Assembly (NCBI GenBank): GCA_029834535.1
Contig: JAQMWT010000373.1
Location: forward strand, 124,001-188,000
DNA length: 64,000 bases
Origin: Chrysophaeum taylorii
Taxonomy: Eukaryota; Sar; Pelagophyceae; Pelagomonadales; Pelagomonadaceae
Direction: 5' to 3'
In this document: positions 1 through 9,371 of the stretch, in pieces
How the letters are laid out: the number at the start of each line of letters is the position of its first letter
Position numbering within the stretch: position 1 is the stretch's first letter
Position numbers and translations under genes: made by a program
Notes under the pieces: model-generated
The model's input: only the letters and a program-made list of their open reading frames with translations
The model's database searches: none
What the model was told of the DNA's origin: nothing

Positions 1-572
1 CAGACCGAGTGGCGGCTAAAATAAGAACTCACGAACCCCACGCGAAGCTTGGGAGTACTTCTTCTTTCGACTTTGGCGGGCAGAAAGTTAGTTCGAAGCG
101 AAGGATAGGCTCTCGCGTAAGCGTTCTGGATCTTTGTCATCAGCGCCGCGTCGTTGTAGCCCATGTACACGACATAAAATGTCCCGGGCATCGAGAGGTG
201 GTCGAGCGCGTCGAGATGATGTCCGTCGAGAGCCGATACCTCTCGTTCCAAGCGATTTCTCGTTCTTACCAAATCGTCGAGGGATTCGTAGACGCCTGGG
301 ATCAGCAAAGCTTCGCGAAACCGCAACGCTGTCGTGTCGTTCTTCGCGCGCGCGAGCCCGAAGTGGCGCCGCGCTTTGTGGAATTCGCCCGAGTCAGCGA
401 GAAGCGTTCCGAGCGTCGTGTGGACATCAAACGACGGATCCTCAAAAAGTCTTCGGAGCAGAAATTCGCACGTCCGGTGGATGTCGTCGCACTCCTGACA
501 CGATGTCGCGGGGCCCTCGTAGAGCTGGAGAGCGACTTGGACATTCCCGTTGATCAAAGCATCGACAGCCAT
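1..572 (-). CDS. SPINDLY/O-GlcNAc-transferase-like protein, N-terminal part (runs off the left edge)
   Basis: Reading the minus strand from the ATG at 572 gives 190 open codons to the window edge. The protein starts MAVDALINGNVQVALQLYEG. It continues with a helical TPR-like stretch (LGTLLADSGEFHKARRHFGLA), then the segment LLIPGVYESLDDLVRTRNRL and, near the edge, KLRVGFVSSYFSRHSV. That last motif is the typical entry into the catalytic domain of GT41 (OGT/SPINDLY) glycosyltransferases, which read K-[IL]-R-[IV]-G-[FY]-[VI]-S-x-x-F-x-x-H-x-V. These enzymes transfer GlcNAc or fucose to Ser/Thr of nucleocytoplasmic proteins. The catalytic half lies outside the window, so the donor sugar cannot be judged. 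The gene is divergent from NTF2, with 143 bases between the start codons. Confidence 0.7.
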   Translation of the reverse strand, partial: MAVDALINGNVQVALQLYEGPATSCQECDDIHRTCEFLLRRLFEDPSFDVHTTLGTLLADSGEFHKARRHFGLARAKNDTTALRFREALLIPGVYESLDDLVRTRNRLEREVSALDGHHLDALDHLSMPGTFYVVYMGYNDAALMTKIQNAYARAYPSLRTNFLPAKVERRSTPKLRVGFVSSYFSRHSV

Positions 573-715
573 TTATTTAACGCTAGAACAACAACAACCC
601 TATATATATATACGCGTCTTGTAGGGTTGCCCACAACGCTCGAGGAGTGAATCTTGAACCCTAAAATTAATTTGAATACAGTAGGGTTAAGTGTTTAGGA
701 AGTTCGCCATCATCG
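573..715. promoter_or_regulatory. Short divergent promoter region between the GT41-like gene and NTF2
   Basis: The 143 bases separate two oppositely directed start codons, so both promoters must sit here or inside the genes. An alternating TA tract (TATATATATATA, about 600-612) is the only TATA-like element. It lies about 30 bases upstream of the minus-strand ATG. Direct repeats of the type AGGGTT(A/G) occur at 621-627 and 681-689. Assignment is by position only. Confidence 0.3.
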
Positions 716-1081
716 ATGTCGGCAGACGAAGTCGCAAATGCCTTTGTCGCACAGTACTACCGTTGCTTCGACCAGAACCGCGAAGGCATGGCTCCGTTGT
801 ACCGCGACCAGAGCTCCTTGACCTTCGAAGGCGACGGTCCCAAGCGCGGAACGCAACAAATTATGGACAAACTCCGCACACTCCCCCCCGTCGCTCACCA
901 GGTTCAGTCCGTCGAGGTCCAGCAGAGCGTCGCCCCCAACGCCATCCTCGTCTTCTGCACGGGCTCCATCCTCATCGAAGCGAACAAACCGCTCAAGTTC
1001 ACGCAGTGCTTTCAACTCGTCGCCGAAGCCCACAATCAATACTACCTCCACAACGACATCTTCAGGTTTAATTATGCCTAA
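716..1081 (+). CDS. NTF2: Nuclear transport factor 2 (NTF2)
   Basis: This 121-residue protein has the normal NTF2 length and fold signature. It starts MSADEVANAFVAQYYRCFDQ, with the ALYRDQSSLTFEG-like segment (here MAPLYRDQSSLTFEG) near residue 35. The middle has the GTQQIMDKLRTLPP helix, and the end is FTQCFQLVAEAHNQYYLHNDIFRFN. The family acts as a homodimer that binds RanGDP and FxFG nucleoporins and carries Ran back into the nucleus. The gene is a single frame. The start is the ATG of MSADEVANAF, and no earlier in-frame ATG gives a homologous extension. Confidence is high because the whole length fits the family. Confidence 0.93.
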   Translation: MSADEVANAFVAQYYRCFDQNREGMAPLYRDQSSLTFEGDGPKRGTQQIMDKLRTLPPVAHQVQSVEVQQSVAPNAILVFCTGSILIEANKPLKFTQCFQLVAEAHNQYYLHNDIFRFNYA

Positions 1082-1667
1082 TACTGAATCGACAACAAGC
1101 TCCGAAACACGACGACCAAAAAAAAAGACGACTACTCCGTCTCGTCTTTTTGTTGCGCACCCTGCCGCGGTATCCTGTGATGTGATGTGTGCGGGGCACC
1201 GCGCTCCAGACCTGATCGATCAACTGTCCGCACCGGAAAAAATGTTTATAATACACTTACCCTCCTTTTCGGAAGAAAAAAAACATTCCGTTGAATCTTG
1301 AGCAATCTTCTTGAAACGCGAGAGGCGTGTGCTTCTTGGACAAAAACAAACGAAGAAACACACGCGTCTGTCTCGACGTGTGAGTTTCTGTTGGCCACGT
1401 TCGCCTCGCTCGAAGAAGGATGGAGCCTCGTCGTCGTGACGTCGACTTGCGTCGTGCCGAAGACACCACCATGTCTTGGGATCACCTCTAGATCTCACCA
1501 TGCGCTCGCTCGCAGTTGGCTGTTGCTGGAAACACACACACACACACACACAGAGTGTCTCCCCCTTTCGCGGCGGGTAGCGTTGTTAGTTTTTCTGTCA
1601 ACAATCCAAAGCATGTATCTATAAATTTCCGATCGAAGTGCGTATAACATAACTGTGGTAGCATACA
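1082..1667. other. Intergenic, no gene recognised; (CA)n microsatellite
   Basis: No open frame here has a recognisable domain. A CA dinucleotide tract of about 20 bases sits at 1532-1552, and A-rich runs lie just after the NTF2 stop. The last 100 bases should contain the promoter of the DUF4116 gene. Confidence 0.5.
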
Positions 1668-2306
1668 ATGTTGCGCCTCTCTACAATGTTCCTTCTCCTC
1701 TACGTCTCCCTCGCCGCCGCAAGTCGTGAAGAGAAGGCGGTCGTCCTCGGCGACGTGAAGGCCCACGGACTCGCGCTCCGCAACGCCGATGCCGAGTACC
1801 GAAGCGATAGGGAGGTCGTGCTAGCCGCCGTGGCGCAAAACGGCCTCGCGATAGAATACGCCGCACCCGAACTCAAAGAAGATCGCGAGGTCGTCCTCAG
1901 AGCCGTCAATAGACACGGATGGGCCCTCGCCTTTGCGTCGTCCGAACTCCAGGAGGACAAGGACGTGGTGCTGGCGGCGGTGACGCAGAATGGCCGCGCG
2001 CTCCAGTACGCGAGAGGCTTGAACTCGAACGAGGATGTTGTCCTCGCGGCCGTGCGTCAGTCTGGCTGGGCCCTCGAATACGCGGACGATTATCTCGCCA
2101 ACAACAAGGGCGTCGTCCTCGCCGCTGTGCGCCAAAATGGATTGGCACTGCAGTTCGCGTCAGACGAGCTCAAGAGGGACAAGGACATCGTCCTCACTGC
2201 GCTCCAGACACACCCGAGCATCATCCGCTTCGCCCATCCCAGCCTCAGGGGGGACAAGGAAATCGTTGAGTTTACCATCGCGTACAAAGCCATACACCCC
2301 ATCTAG
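1668..2306 (+). CDS. Secreted DUF4116-repeat protein
   Basis: A 212-residue protein with a hydrophobic N terminus (MLRLSTMFLLLYVSLAAAS) that looks like a signal peptide. About seven tandem units of 24-26 residues follow, each of the form D-[KR]-[DE]-[VI]-VL-x-AV-x-x-[NH]-G-x-AL-x-[FY]-A, for example VVLAAVRQNGLALQFAS. This is the DUF4116 repeat, common as lone repeat proteins in algae and amoebae and often compared with leucine-rich or ankyrin-like solenoids. The molecular function is unknown. The repeat is unbroken to FAHPSLRGDKEIVEFTIA, so the C terminus is probably complete. The start was taken at the first ATG because it begins the signal peptide; a second ATG seven codons later is also possible. 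Confidence 0.8.
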   Translation: MLRLSTMFLLLYVSLAAASREEKAVVLGDVKAHGLALRNADAEYRSDREVVLAAVAQNGLAIEYAAPELKEDREVVLRAVNRHGWALAFASSELQEDKDVVLAAVTQNGRALQYARGLNSNEDVVLAAVRQSGWALEYADDYLANNKGVVLAAVRQNGLALQFASDELKRDKDIVLTALQTHPSIIRFAHPSLRGDKEIVEFTIAYKAIHPI

Positions 2307-3402
2307 AACCTCGACGACGACGTTCGCTCCCACATCTCGCTAGATCATCATCGCCGATGGTTTTACTGCTATAGACAGACAGACGCGCGGGCGCCATTTC
2401 TGTTGGAGTTTGCTAATATGGCCCTTGGCAGGCACTTTTTATTTCTATTGCTTACAAGAAGGGCCCAAGTTTTTTTTCCGTGATTCACCGCAACGTTCGG
2501 AGCAGGTTGTTTGAAAGCTTTGGAGATCTTTTTGAAACGCATACAGATTCTGCCCATTACTTTTTGTTATAGTCAACTCTCTCAAGCCCTCTCGCCAAAA
2601 AGAGTGATATAGTGTCGCGTGTCGTACGCACGAACAAGTGTGAGGCACCTGTGTTTGCACAGGCACCACCATTCTCTGGCTGCCAACAAGTTCTTCCAAT
2701 GCCCACCGCCCTCCTTGGAGAAGTAGTTAAAGATGGAAGGTAGGAGAAAGGTGGCAAAGGAACAACAATGGACGTCTTTTTCTGGACCATTTCTCGCTTT
2801 TGCGTGTTCCATCTCCTTGAGCTTGATTTCGATGGTCCAGGAACGTGGCGGCCAAACGATCGATGCAGCCGAGCTTCTTTTTTTGGGACTCGTTGGATGT
2901 AGAAATCAGACTGACACGAGAAGGCTGTGCGTCAAACGTTGAACCAAAGGCGCTCGTTGTTTTTTGTCTCCGATCGAAGAAAAATCTGCGTAACAGGACT
3001 TCTTCTTTTTCTTCTTCTTCTTCTTCTTCTTCTTCTTCTTTTCGCCTTCTCGCACGTCGCACGCGCTCTAGATCTACTGCGCATTCCCACCCCCCGTTTC
3101 CCATTCACATACCCATGGAAGCATTTTCCCGTTCTCGCGCGTTACGCGAAGGACGTCGACGACGATGAGAGGCGTCAAAAAAAAAATAATAAACGACATG
3201 ACGCGCCTCATCGCTGGGTTCTGCCCCGCAACGTCGTCGTCGTCGACCGCTACAACATCACGCCACCTCACCCTCAAGCTCACACCACGCGTGGCCCCGG
3301 CGGTATTTTTCTCTGGACGATCTTGGGAAATCACATCGCCGGGAGCTTATTATTATTATTATTATTATTATTATAAGACCAAGATAGGGAGAAGTGCCCC
3401 TC
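2307..3402. other. Low-complexity intergenic stretch
   Basis: No gene is supported. The stretch holds a CTT/TTC tract (about 3000-3041) and an ATT/TTA tract (about 3349-3374). Open frames crossing these tracts encode poly-Glu, poly-Ser or poly-Tyr and have no domain. Confidence 0.5.
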
Positions 3403-5529
3403 CTAGGTGGTGGTGGTGGTGGTGGTGGTGTCGTGGCAGTCGAAGGAGGAGATGGTGGGGGGAGCGCAGGCGGGGTCGAAGCACATGGCGCCGTGCGTCT
3501 TGCGTCCGTCGGTGTAGTACTTGGTAGTGCAGCCCGAGCCCGGCCAGGTAGGAGCGTCGGTAAAGTGATCGAACCATTCCGGATCTCGATAGTATTCTTT
3601 CGCATCACGAAGGATGTGGTGCGCCTGGGACTGATTGAGGGGCGTGGTGGTGCAGCGCGAGGTCCCCGGCGCTCTCTGGGCAGTCTGGATCGCGTCGAGC
3701 GTCGACGATCGAAGGTGCGAGAAGAGTTTTTGTTTGTAATCGCGGACGGCCGCGACCCTCGCTTCGAGGAGATTATTGTCGAGGGCGCCGGCCTCCAGGA
3801 TGGCCGACGGAAGGTCGGCCCACTTGCGGACGAAGACGAAGGGGGCGGGGTGGGGGAACTCGGGGCTGCCTTCTCTCCAGAATCTCGCCGCGTCGCCGCA
3901 GCCTTTTTGGGAGATGCCGTCCGCGAGGTAAGTTTCGTCGACGATAGGAATCGTGCCGCGGAGCATGGCCTCGAGGATGCGGCCCGAGCTCCAGGTGTCG
4001 CCCGCGGGCGCCAGCGAAAACCAAGCGTCGCCAGAAGAAGAAGAAGTAGTGTTTGTTGCGACCACGAAACTTCTCTCGGGAGTCGAGTCTAGACGCGAGA
4101 CCGAGACCTCGATCCGCAGATTGAGGTTAGCAGATTTTGCGATCCCCACCAACTCGTCCGCGTTGCGTTCGAGATACGAGAGGAGCGTCACGCGAGACGG
4201 CTTGCGCGGCGTCACGCTCAGGCCGCAGTCTACGAGGTAAGGTCTGCCGCCCGCGGCGGCGTCTGACCGAGAAGCGATCGAGAGCGCGTCGGCGGCAAAC
4301 CCTCCGGGGGATTGGACGGGCCCCAAGTCCCGTAGATTGTCGAGGCCCTCCAGACCCTCGGGCCACCACGCGCGCGTCGCAGCACCGCCATCGTTTGGAA
4401 ATATCACCGTATGATGCGTGCGGGGCAGCTTTTTTAATCGACAGTCGGCGTCGCCCGCCAAAACCAGAACCAACGGATCCTCGTACGCCAAGAGCGCTCG
4501 AAGGAGTGCGCTGCGTTTCAGGAGGTCGGGCGTGTGATGGTAGACGCACAAATAATCGAGCGCGCGCTCCTTGTTGGGTTCTGCTGTCAGGGGCGACGCT
4601 TCGAGATCGCCCGTCTGCAGCAGAACTTTCGGGTCGACGTCTTCTTTCAAAATATCGAAATCCCAGTCGGTGTCCATTGCTTCGAAAATCACGTCCACAA
4701 ACACCAAAGCCCCCGGCTTGAGCTCGCGCTGGGAGAGCGCGGTCATGAGGGCACCTCTGTCGCCGTACGCCCTCGTCGTCGCCGACACGCCTCTGCCGCG
4801 CGCGAACGTATCGGAATTCAGTACGTATCGCCAGAACGCGTACGCTTGCTTCACGAACACCGACGACAGCGTGAACGGTCTACCGTAGAGGTAGTGTTCC
4901 TCGATCTCCAGCACGGGCGCGCTCGTGCGCCAGGCTGACTGCAACGAGTAATCCTCCATAACTAGCGGCGTCGTCCACCTCTTGGGGACGCCTATTTTCT
5001 CGCACAACTCGTCCAAGTTCTCGTCGAGAGCGCGGATCGCACCGTGCTCGGCCGCCTTGCCACACGTGCTGCTGCTGCTGCTGCTGCAAGCGAGACACGT
5101 CTCCCGCGCGTCGCCGCAGCCATAACTATCGGGCTCCGTAGGCTGGAATTCGCCGGCGCACGTCGCTCGCAATCGCGAGACCGCCTGCCACGCGCACTGG
5201 GCCATCCATTTCCTCTTCCCGCCGACGCACGCGCTAAAGCACAACGCGTACGCATTCGACCGCACCGACACGGCCTCGCACAGGTTTTCCTTCTCGTCGC
5301 CGCACTCCTCGCACGCCGCGAAATTCTTCGACGGCGGGGACACGCGAAAGTTCCGGACCAGCGACAAGCCCACCAAGCTCGCGCTCAGCAGCCCGACGAC
5401 ACCAAACCACACGCACCGCTGCGTCGACCGGCGCTTCTTCCCCTTGCCGCCCACCACCACCACCAAAGGCTGCCTCTCGTCGTCGTCGTTTTCGTGGCTG
5501 GAGCTCATTTTCAGTGATGTCATCATCAT
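3403..5529 (-). CDS. Type II membrane glycosyltransferase, exostosin (GT47)-like
   Basis: A 708-residue protein. A basic cytosolic tail (KGKKRRSTQR) precedes one membrane segment at about residues 40-60 (VWFGVVGLLSASLVGLSLV), as in Golgi type II enzymes. A Cys-rich region follows (residues about 70-155, with CEECGDEKENLC and CSSSSSSTCG). Near residue 515 is FSLAPAGDTWSSGRILEAML followed by RGTIPIVDETY. This matches the nucleotide-sugar-binding signature of exostosin-like GT47 enzymes (F-x-L-x-P-x-G-D-x-x-S-x-R-[LI]-x-[ED]-A-[IM]-x-x-G-x-[IV]-P-[VI]). The gene therefore probably builds a Golgi glycan, with substrate unknown. Three Met codons lie close together at the N terminus (MMMTSLKM), so the exact start is uncertain. 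The C terminus ends in eight Thr encoded by a (GGT/ACC)n microsatellite running straight into the stop. Confidence 0.72.
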   Translation of the reverse strand: MMMTSLKMSSSHENDDDERQPLVVVVGGKGKKRRSTQRCVWFGVVGLLSASLVGLSLVRNFRVSPPSKNFAACEECGDEKENLCEAVSVRSNAYALCFSACVGGKRKWMAQCAWQAVSRLRATCAGEFQPTEPDSYGCGDARETCLACSSSSSSTCGKAAEHGAIRALDENLDELCEKIGVPKRWTTPLVMEDYSLQSAWRTSAPVLEIEEHYLYGRPFTLSSVFVKQAYAFWRYVLNSDTFARGRGVSATTRAYGDRGALMTALSQRELKPGALVFVDVIFEAMDTDWDFDILKEDVDPKVLLQTGDLEASPLTAEPNKERALDYLCVYHHTPDLLKRSALLRALLAYEDPLVLVLAGDADCRLKKLPRTHHTVIFPNDGGAATRAWWPEGLEGLDNLRDLGPVQSPGGFAADALSIASRSDAAAGGRPYLVDCGLSVTPRKPSRVTLLSYLERNADELVGIAKSANLNLRIEVSVSRLDSTPERSFVVATNTTSSSSGDAWFSLAPAGDTWSSGRILEAMLRGTIPIVDETYLADGISQKGCGDAARFWREGSPEFPHPAPFVFVRKWADLPSAILEAGALDNNLLEARVAAVRDYKQKLFSHLRSSTLDAIQTAQRAPGTSRCTTTPLNQSQAHHILRDAKEYYRDPEWFDHFTDAPTWPGSGCTTKYYTDGRKTHGAMCFDPACAPPTISSFDCHDTTTTTTTT
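3406..3430. repeat. (GGT)n microsatellite coding the poly-Thr C terminus
   Basis: Eight GGT units on the plus strand. On the minus strand they encode the terminal Thr run of the glycosyltransferase and directly abut its TAG stop (3403-3405). Confidence 0.85.
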
Positions 5530-5707
5530 AGGACCTTCCTTCTACGTCAAGAAAAGGACGTGAGCGCAAAAAAACCATCATGCTTTAAGACAAACCCTCA
5601 CCGCTTCCTTCCCCCGTTCGTTCGTTCCTTCAGAATCTCTAGGAATCCGGAAGAAGGAAGGTTTCTAGACGACGGGAGTTGAACGACGGCAGATGTTCAG
5701 AAAGTAA

Positions 5708-8356
5708 ATGGTGCTGCGGTCTCTGGTAGTTCGAGGCACCGCGCGCGGGGCGAGGTGGTTGAGCGCGTTTCGGAGCGAGTACGGCGCGCATGTGGAGGAG
5801 CGCGCGGCCATGGGGCTGGTCCCCAAGCCCCTCGACGCGGCGGCGACCTTGAAGCTCTGCGAGGAGCTGAAGAATCCGGGGAGCGAGGAGGATGGATCGT
5901 TTTTGCTCGATTTGCTGACGCACCGGGTGCCGCCGGGGGTCGACGAGGCAGCGTACGTGAAGGCGAATTTTTTGAAGGGTGTGGTCGACGGAAACGAGTC
6001 GTCGCCCGTCGTTTCGCGCCGTCTGGCCGTCGAGCTCTTGGGAACGATGCAGGGGGGGTACAACGTCGCGCCCCTCATCGATGCCCTCGACGACCCCGAA
6101 GTCCAGGATATCGCCGCCGAGGCTTTGAAGAAGACTATCCTGGTGTTCGACGCGTTCCACGACGTCGCCGAGAAGGAGAGCGAGAAAGCGAAGGAGGTGA
6201 TGCGGTCGTGGGCCGACGCCGAGTGGTTTTTGTCGCGCGACCCTTTGAAAGAAAAGATCACGGTGACGGTGTTTAAGGTGACGGGCGAGACAAACACCGA
6301 CGACCTGTCGCCGGCGCCCGACGCGTGGTCGCGACCCGACATACCCCTTCACGCGCTCGCGATGCTCAAGAATCCGCGCGAAGGCGTCGAGGACGCGCGC
6401 GCGCAGATCGCCCGACTCAAAAAAAAAGGACACGTGCTCGCGTATGTGGGGGATGTTGTGGGAACAGGATCCTCCCGCAAGTCGGCGACAAACTCGATCT
6501 TGTGGTATATGGGGGAGGATATTCCTTACGTGCCGAACAAGAGGCGTGGCGGGGTGTGCGTGGGCGGCAAAATCGCTCCCATCTTCTACAATACGATGGA
6601 GGACGCGGGGGCTTTGCCTCTGGAGATGGACGTCACCAAGATGGAGATGGGGGACGTCGTCGACATCTACCCCTACGAGGGCAAGGCCGTGAAGGATGGC
6701 GAGGTCGTCGCGACTTTCCAGATGAAAACGAAAGTGCTGGAAGACGAGGTACGCGCGGGCGGCAGAATTCCGTTGATCGTTGGTCGCGGCCTCACCGCCA
6801 AGGCCCGCGAGGCCCTCGATCTCCCTCCATCCACCGTCTTCCAGCACGCCGCAGCACCCCCGGCTATCACGTCCTTCACCCTCGCCCAGAAGATGGTGGG
6901 GAAGGCGTGCGGCGTCGACGGCGTCGCGCCCGGCGCCTACTGCGAACCCAAGATGACGACGGTCGGCTCGCAGGATACTACCGGTCCCATGACGCGCGAC
7001 GAGCTCAAGGATCTCGCGTGCCTCGGCTTCTCGGCGGACCTCGTGATGCAGTCCTTCTGTCACACCGCAGCCTACCCCAAGCCCGTCGACGTCGCGACGC
7101 ACGCGACGCTGCCAGACTTCGTTCGGACGCGGGGCGGCGTGTCCCTCAAGCCGGGGGATGGAATCATCCACTCGTGGCTCAACCGGATGCTCCTCCCCGA
7201 CACCGTCGGGACCGGCGGGGACTCCCATACCCGATTCCCCCTCGGAATCTCCTTCCCCGCGGGCTCGGGTCTCGTCGCCTTCGCGGCCGCGACGGGCGTC
7301 ATGCCGCTCGACATGCCCGAGTCGGTGCTCGTTCGTTTTTCGGGAACCATGCAGCCCGGAATCACCCTCCGAGATCTAGTCCACGCGATACCCTACGCGG
7401 CAATCCAACGGAATCTCCTCACGGTCGAAAAGCGCGGCAAGAAAAACGTCTTTTCCGGACGCGTCTTGGAAATCGAAGGCCTTCCTTTCCTAAAATGCGA
7501 ACAGGCCTTCGAACTCTCGGATGCCTCCGCCGAGCGCTCGGCTGCCGGCTGCACGATCAAGCTCGACAAGGAACCCATCATCGAGTACATCAACTCGAAC
7601 ATCGTCATGCTCAAGTGGATGGTCCAGGAAGGCTACGGCGATCGCCGCACGATCGAACGACGCGTCGCGCGCATGGAACAGTGGCTCGCCAACCCCGTCT
7701 TGATGGAGGCCGACAAAGACGCGCAATACGCCGAAATCATCGACATCAACCTCGACGACATCACCGAGCCCATCCTCTGCGCCCCCAACGACCCCGACGA
7801 CGCCCGTCTTCTCTCGGAAGTCCAGGATACGAAAATCGACGAAGTTTTTATCGGCTCCTGCATGACCAACATCGGACACTTCCGCGCCGCCGGCAAAGTC
7901 CTCAAGGATGCCGACACCCTCCCTACCCGCCTCTGGATCTGCCCTCCCACCAAGATGGACGCGGCCCAGCTCGTCGAAGAGGGTTACTATTCCATTTTTG
8001 GCAAGGTCGGCGCCAGAACCGAGATGCCCGGCTGCTCCCTCTGCATGGGGAACCAGGCCCGCGTCGCAGACAAGTCTACCGTCGTCTCCACATCGACCCG
8101 AAACTTCCCCAACCGCCTCGGCAAAGGCGCCAACGTCTTCCTCGCCTCCGCCGAGCTCGCCGCCGTCACCGCCAAGCTCGGACGACTCCCCACGCCAGAC
8201 GAGTACCGGGCGACCATGCAGCCCGTCGACACCACCGCCGCCGACACCTACCGCTACCTCAACTTCGACCACCTCCCCGCCTTCGTGCAAGCCGCGGACT
8301 TTGACCTCTCGCCCGAAGCCAAGGCCCAGGCTCTGAAAGCCTCTTCTTCAATATAA
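5708..8356 (+). CDS. acnB: Aconitate hydratase B (bacterial-type, probably mitochondrial)
   Basis: An 882-residue protein matching bacterial aconitase B along its length. It has the HEAT-like N-terminal domain ([22 protein letters not shown]), the swivel domain ([38 protein letters not shown]) and the catalytic domains ([34 protein letters not shown]). The 4Fe-4S cysteines are visible: GSCMTN at residue 718 and PGCSLCMGN at residues 776 and 779. The enzyme interconverts citrate and isocitrate, and in bacteria also hydrates 2-methylaconitate. About 30 residues precede the bacterial start ([21 protein letters not shown]). They are Arg-rich, lack acidic residues and look like a mitochondrial presequence. 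One continuous frame, no intron. The start is the ATG of that presequence. Confidence 0.95.
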   Translation: MVLRSLVVRGTARGARWLSAFRSEYGAHVEERAAMGLVPKPLDAAATLKLCEELKNPGSEEDGSFLLDLLTHRVPPGVDEAAYVKANFLKGVVDGNESSPVVSRRLAVELLGTMQGGYNVAPLIDALDDPEVQDIAAEALKKTILVFDAFHDVAEKESEKAKEVMRSWADAEWFLSRDPLKEKITVTVFKVTGETNTDDLSPAPDAWSRPDIPLHALAMLKNPREGVEDARAQIARLKKKGHVLAYVGDVVGTGSSRKSATNSILWYMGEDIPYVPNKRRGGVCVGGKIAPIFYNTMEDAGALPLEMDVTKMEMGDVVDIYPYEGKAVKDGEVVATFQMKTKVLEDEVRAGGRIPLIVGRGLTAKAREALDLPPSTVFQHAAAPPAITSFTLAQKMVGKACGVDGVAPGAYCEPKMTTVGSQDTTGPMTRDELKDLACLGFSADLVMQSFCHTAAYPKPVDVATHATLPDFVRTRGGVSLKPGDGIIHSWLNRMLLPDTVGTGGDSHTRFPLGISFPAGSGLVAFAAATGVMPLDMPESVLVRFSGTMQPGITLRDLVHAIPYAAIQRNLLTVEKRGKKNVFSGRVLEIEGLPFLKCEQAFELSDASAERSAAGCTIKLDKEPIIEYINSNIVMLKWMVQEGYGDRRTIERRVARMEQWLANPVLMEADKDAQYAEIIDINLDDITEPILCAPNDPDDARLLSEVQDTKIDEVFIGSCMTNIGHFRAAGKVLKDADTLPTRLWICPPTKMDAAQLVEEGYYSIFGKVGARTEMPGCSLCMGNQARVADKSTVVSTSTRNFPNRLGKGANVFLASAELAAVTAKLGRLPTPDEYRATMQPVDTTAADTYRYLNFDHLPAFVQAADFDLSPEAKAQALKASSSI

Positions 8357-8404
8357 CGAAGCCAAGGCCCAGGCTCTGAAATGAAAGCCTCTTCTTCAAT
8401 ATAA
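8314..8404 (+). repeat. Tandem duplication of the acnB 3' coding tail
   Basis: The last 43 bases of acnB including the stop (8314-8356) are repeated immediately downstream (8357-8404). The second copy has a 5-base insertion (TGAAA). The duplicate lies after the stop, so it is untranslated. Confidence 0.88.
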
Positions 8405-9371
8405 CGAAGCCTTCTTCTTCGTGCTTCTTCATGCTTCTTCTTCTTCTTCTTCATGCTTCTTCTGTTGTTTTGTTTTCTCTCTTTTTCCGCGGGCCGGCGG
8501 CCCTGCTGGCGGGCTGGAGGACACTTGGCGTAAGGTACATGGTATCGTCTTCCACCTCCTCGAGCGAGAGAGAGAGACAGAGAGAGAGAGATTTATTTGC
8601 GCGTCCGTGGAGGAAAGAGACCGTGCCAAGGGCGAAGAGAGTTGTGGCGACATTTCTTCTGGTTGTTGTTGTCGTCGTCGTCGTCAATGTGATCAGCAAC
8701 TTTTTTTTTTAATAATGAAAAAACTCTATCATCATCATCCCTCTTGACGTCCGAGCGGTTGCGAGGAGCTTTTGGTAAATCGATAATAATACCTTGGGCC
8801 GTTTGAATCGCGAAGCGTCCCGGTTTAAGTTTTATGTGTTGACGACGAAAAAAAACGAAAATTATGGGGTGGTTTGTTTTTTTTTTTTAATCAGACAGAA
8901 AAAAAAATTGCCCCGACGTGTTCGTTCACGAGCTTGTGGCTTTGATTTCAACTATATAGCTTTAGCCTCGCTCTAAAATCTTCCGGAAATAAGAAAGTCT
9001 TCTTGGTAGTTAGTACAATGATGCGATTTTGTCGCGCGATAATCATGCAAGTCCAATCTACCGGCTGTTATGAATACGCCACTCTCGCGGCAGGTTCGCA
9101 AAACGAGGCGCTCGGTCTGCTGCCGAGCGAGAGACTTGGTGTGCCGATGTCGATACATCATTCGTTGGCTAAAAAGGCGGTGACGACGAGGTGTCCCGGG
9201 CTTGGGCTGCGAGAAAGTTGCGTGTCGAAACGCACCAAACTGACGGCCTCTTGGAAATGTCGTAGGACACGACTCATGTGTACCGACCGCTTCAGGTGTT
9301 CGGTCGTTTTTTGCTTCTTGGTTGATAAGCAGAGGCACTTTCTAATAATAATAATAATAATAGGAAGTACG
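8405..9371. other. Intergenic between acnB and RPC1 (convergent), no gene seen
   Basis: Contains CTT-rich, GA-rich (about 8565-8590), GTT/GTC-rich and A/T homopolymer tracts and an AAT tract (9344-9362). Open frames of up to 124 codons in 9000-9377 show no domain or compositional support. Confidence 0.5.

Noticed and set aside
2727-3104. Poly-Glu-containing minus-strand frame of 125 codons
   Set aside because: Generated by a CTT microsatellite; flanking residues show no conserved domain.
5639-7228. 529-codon minus-strand frame opposite acnB
   Set aside because: Antisense shadow of the aconitase gene without any domain of its own.
6325-8304. 659-codon Arg-rich plus-strand frame inside acnB
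   Set aside because: Out-of-frame shadow of acnB in GC-rich codons; the aconitase frame has full-length homology.
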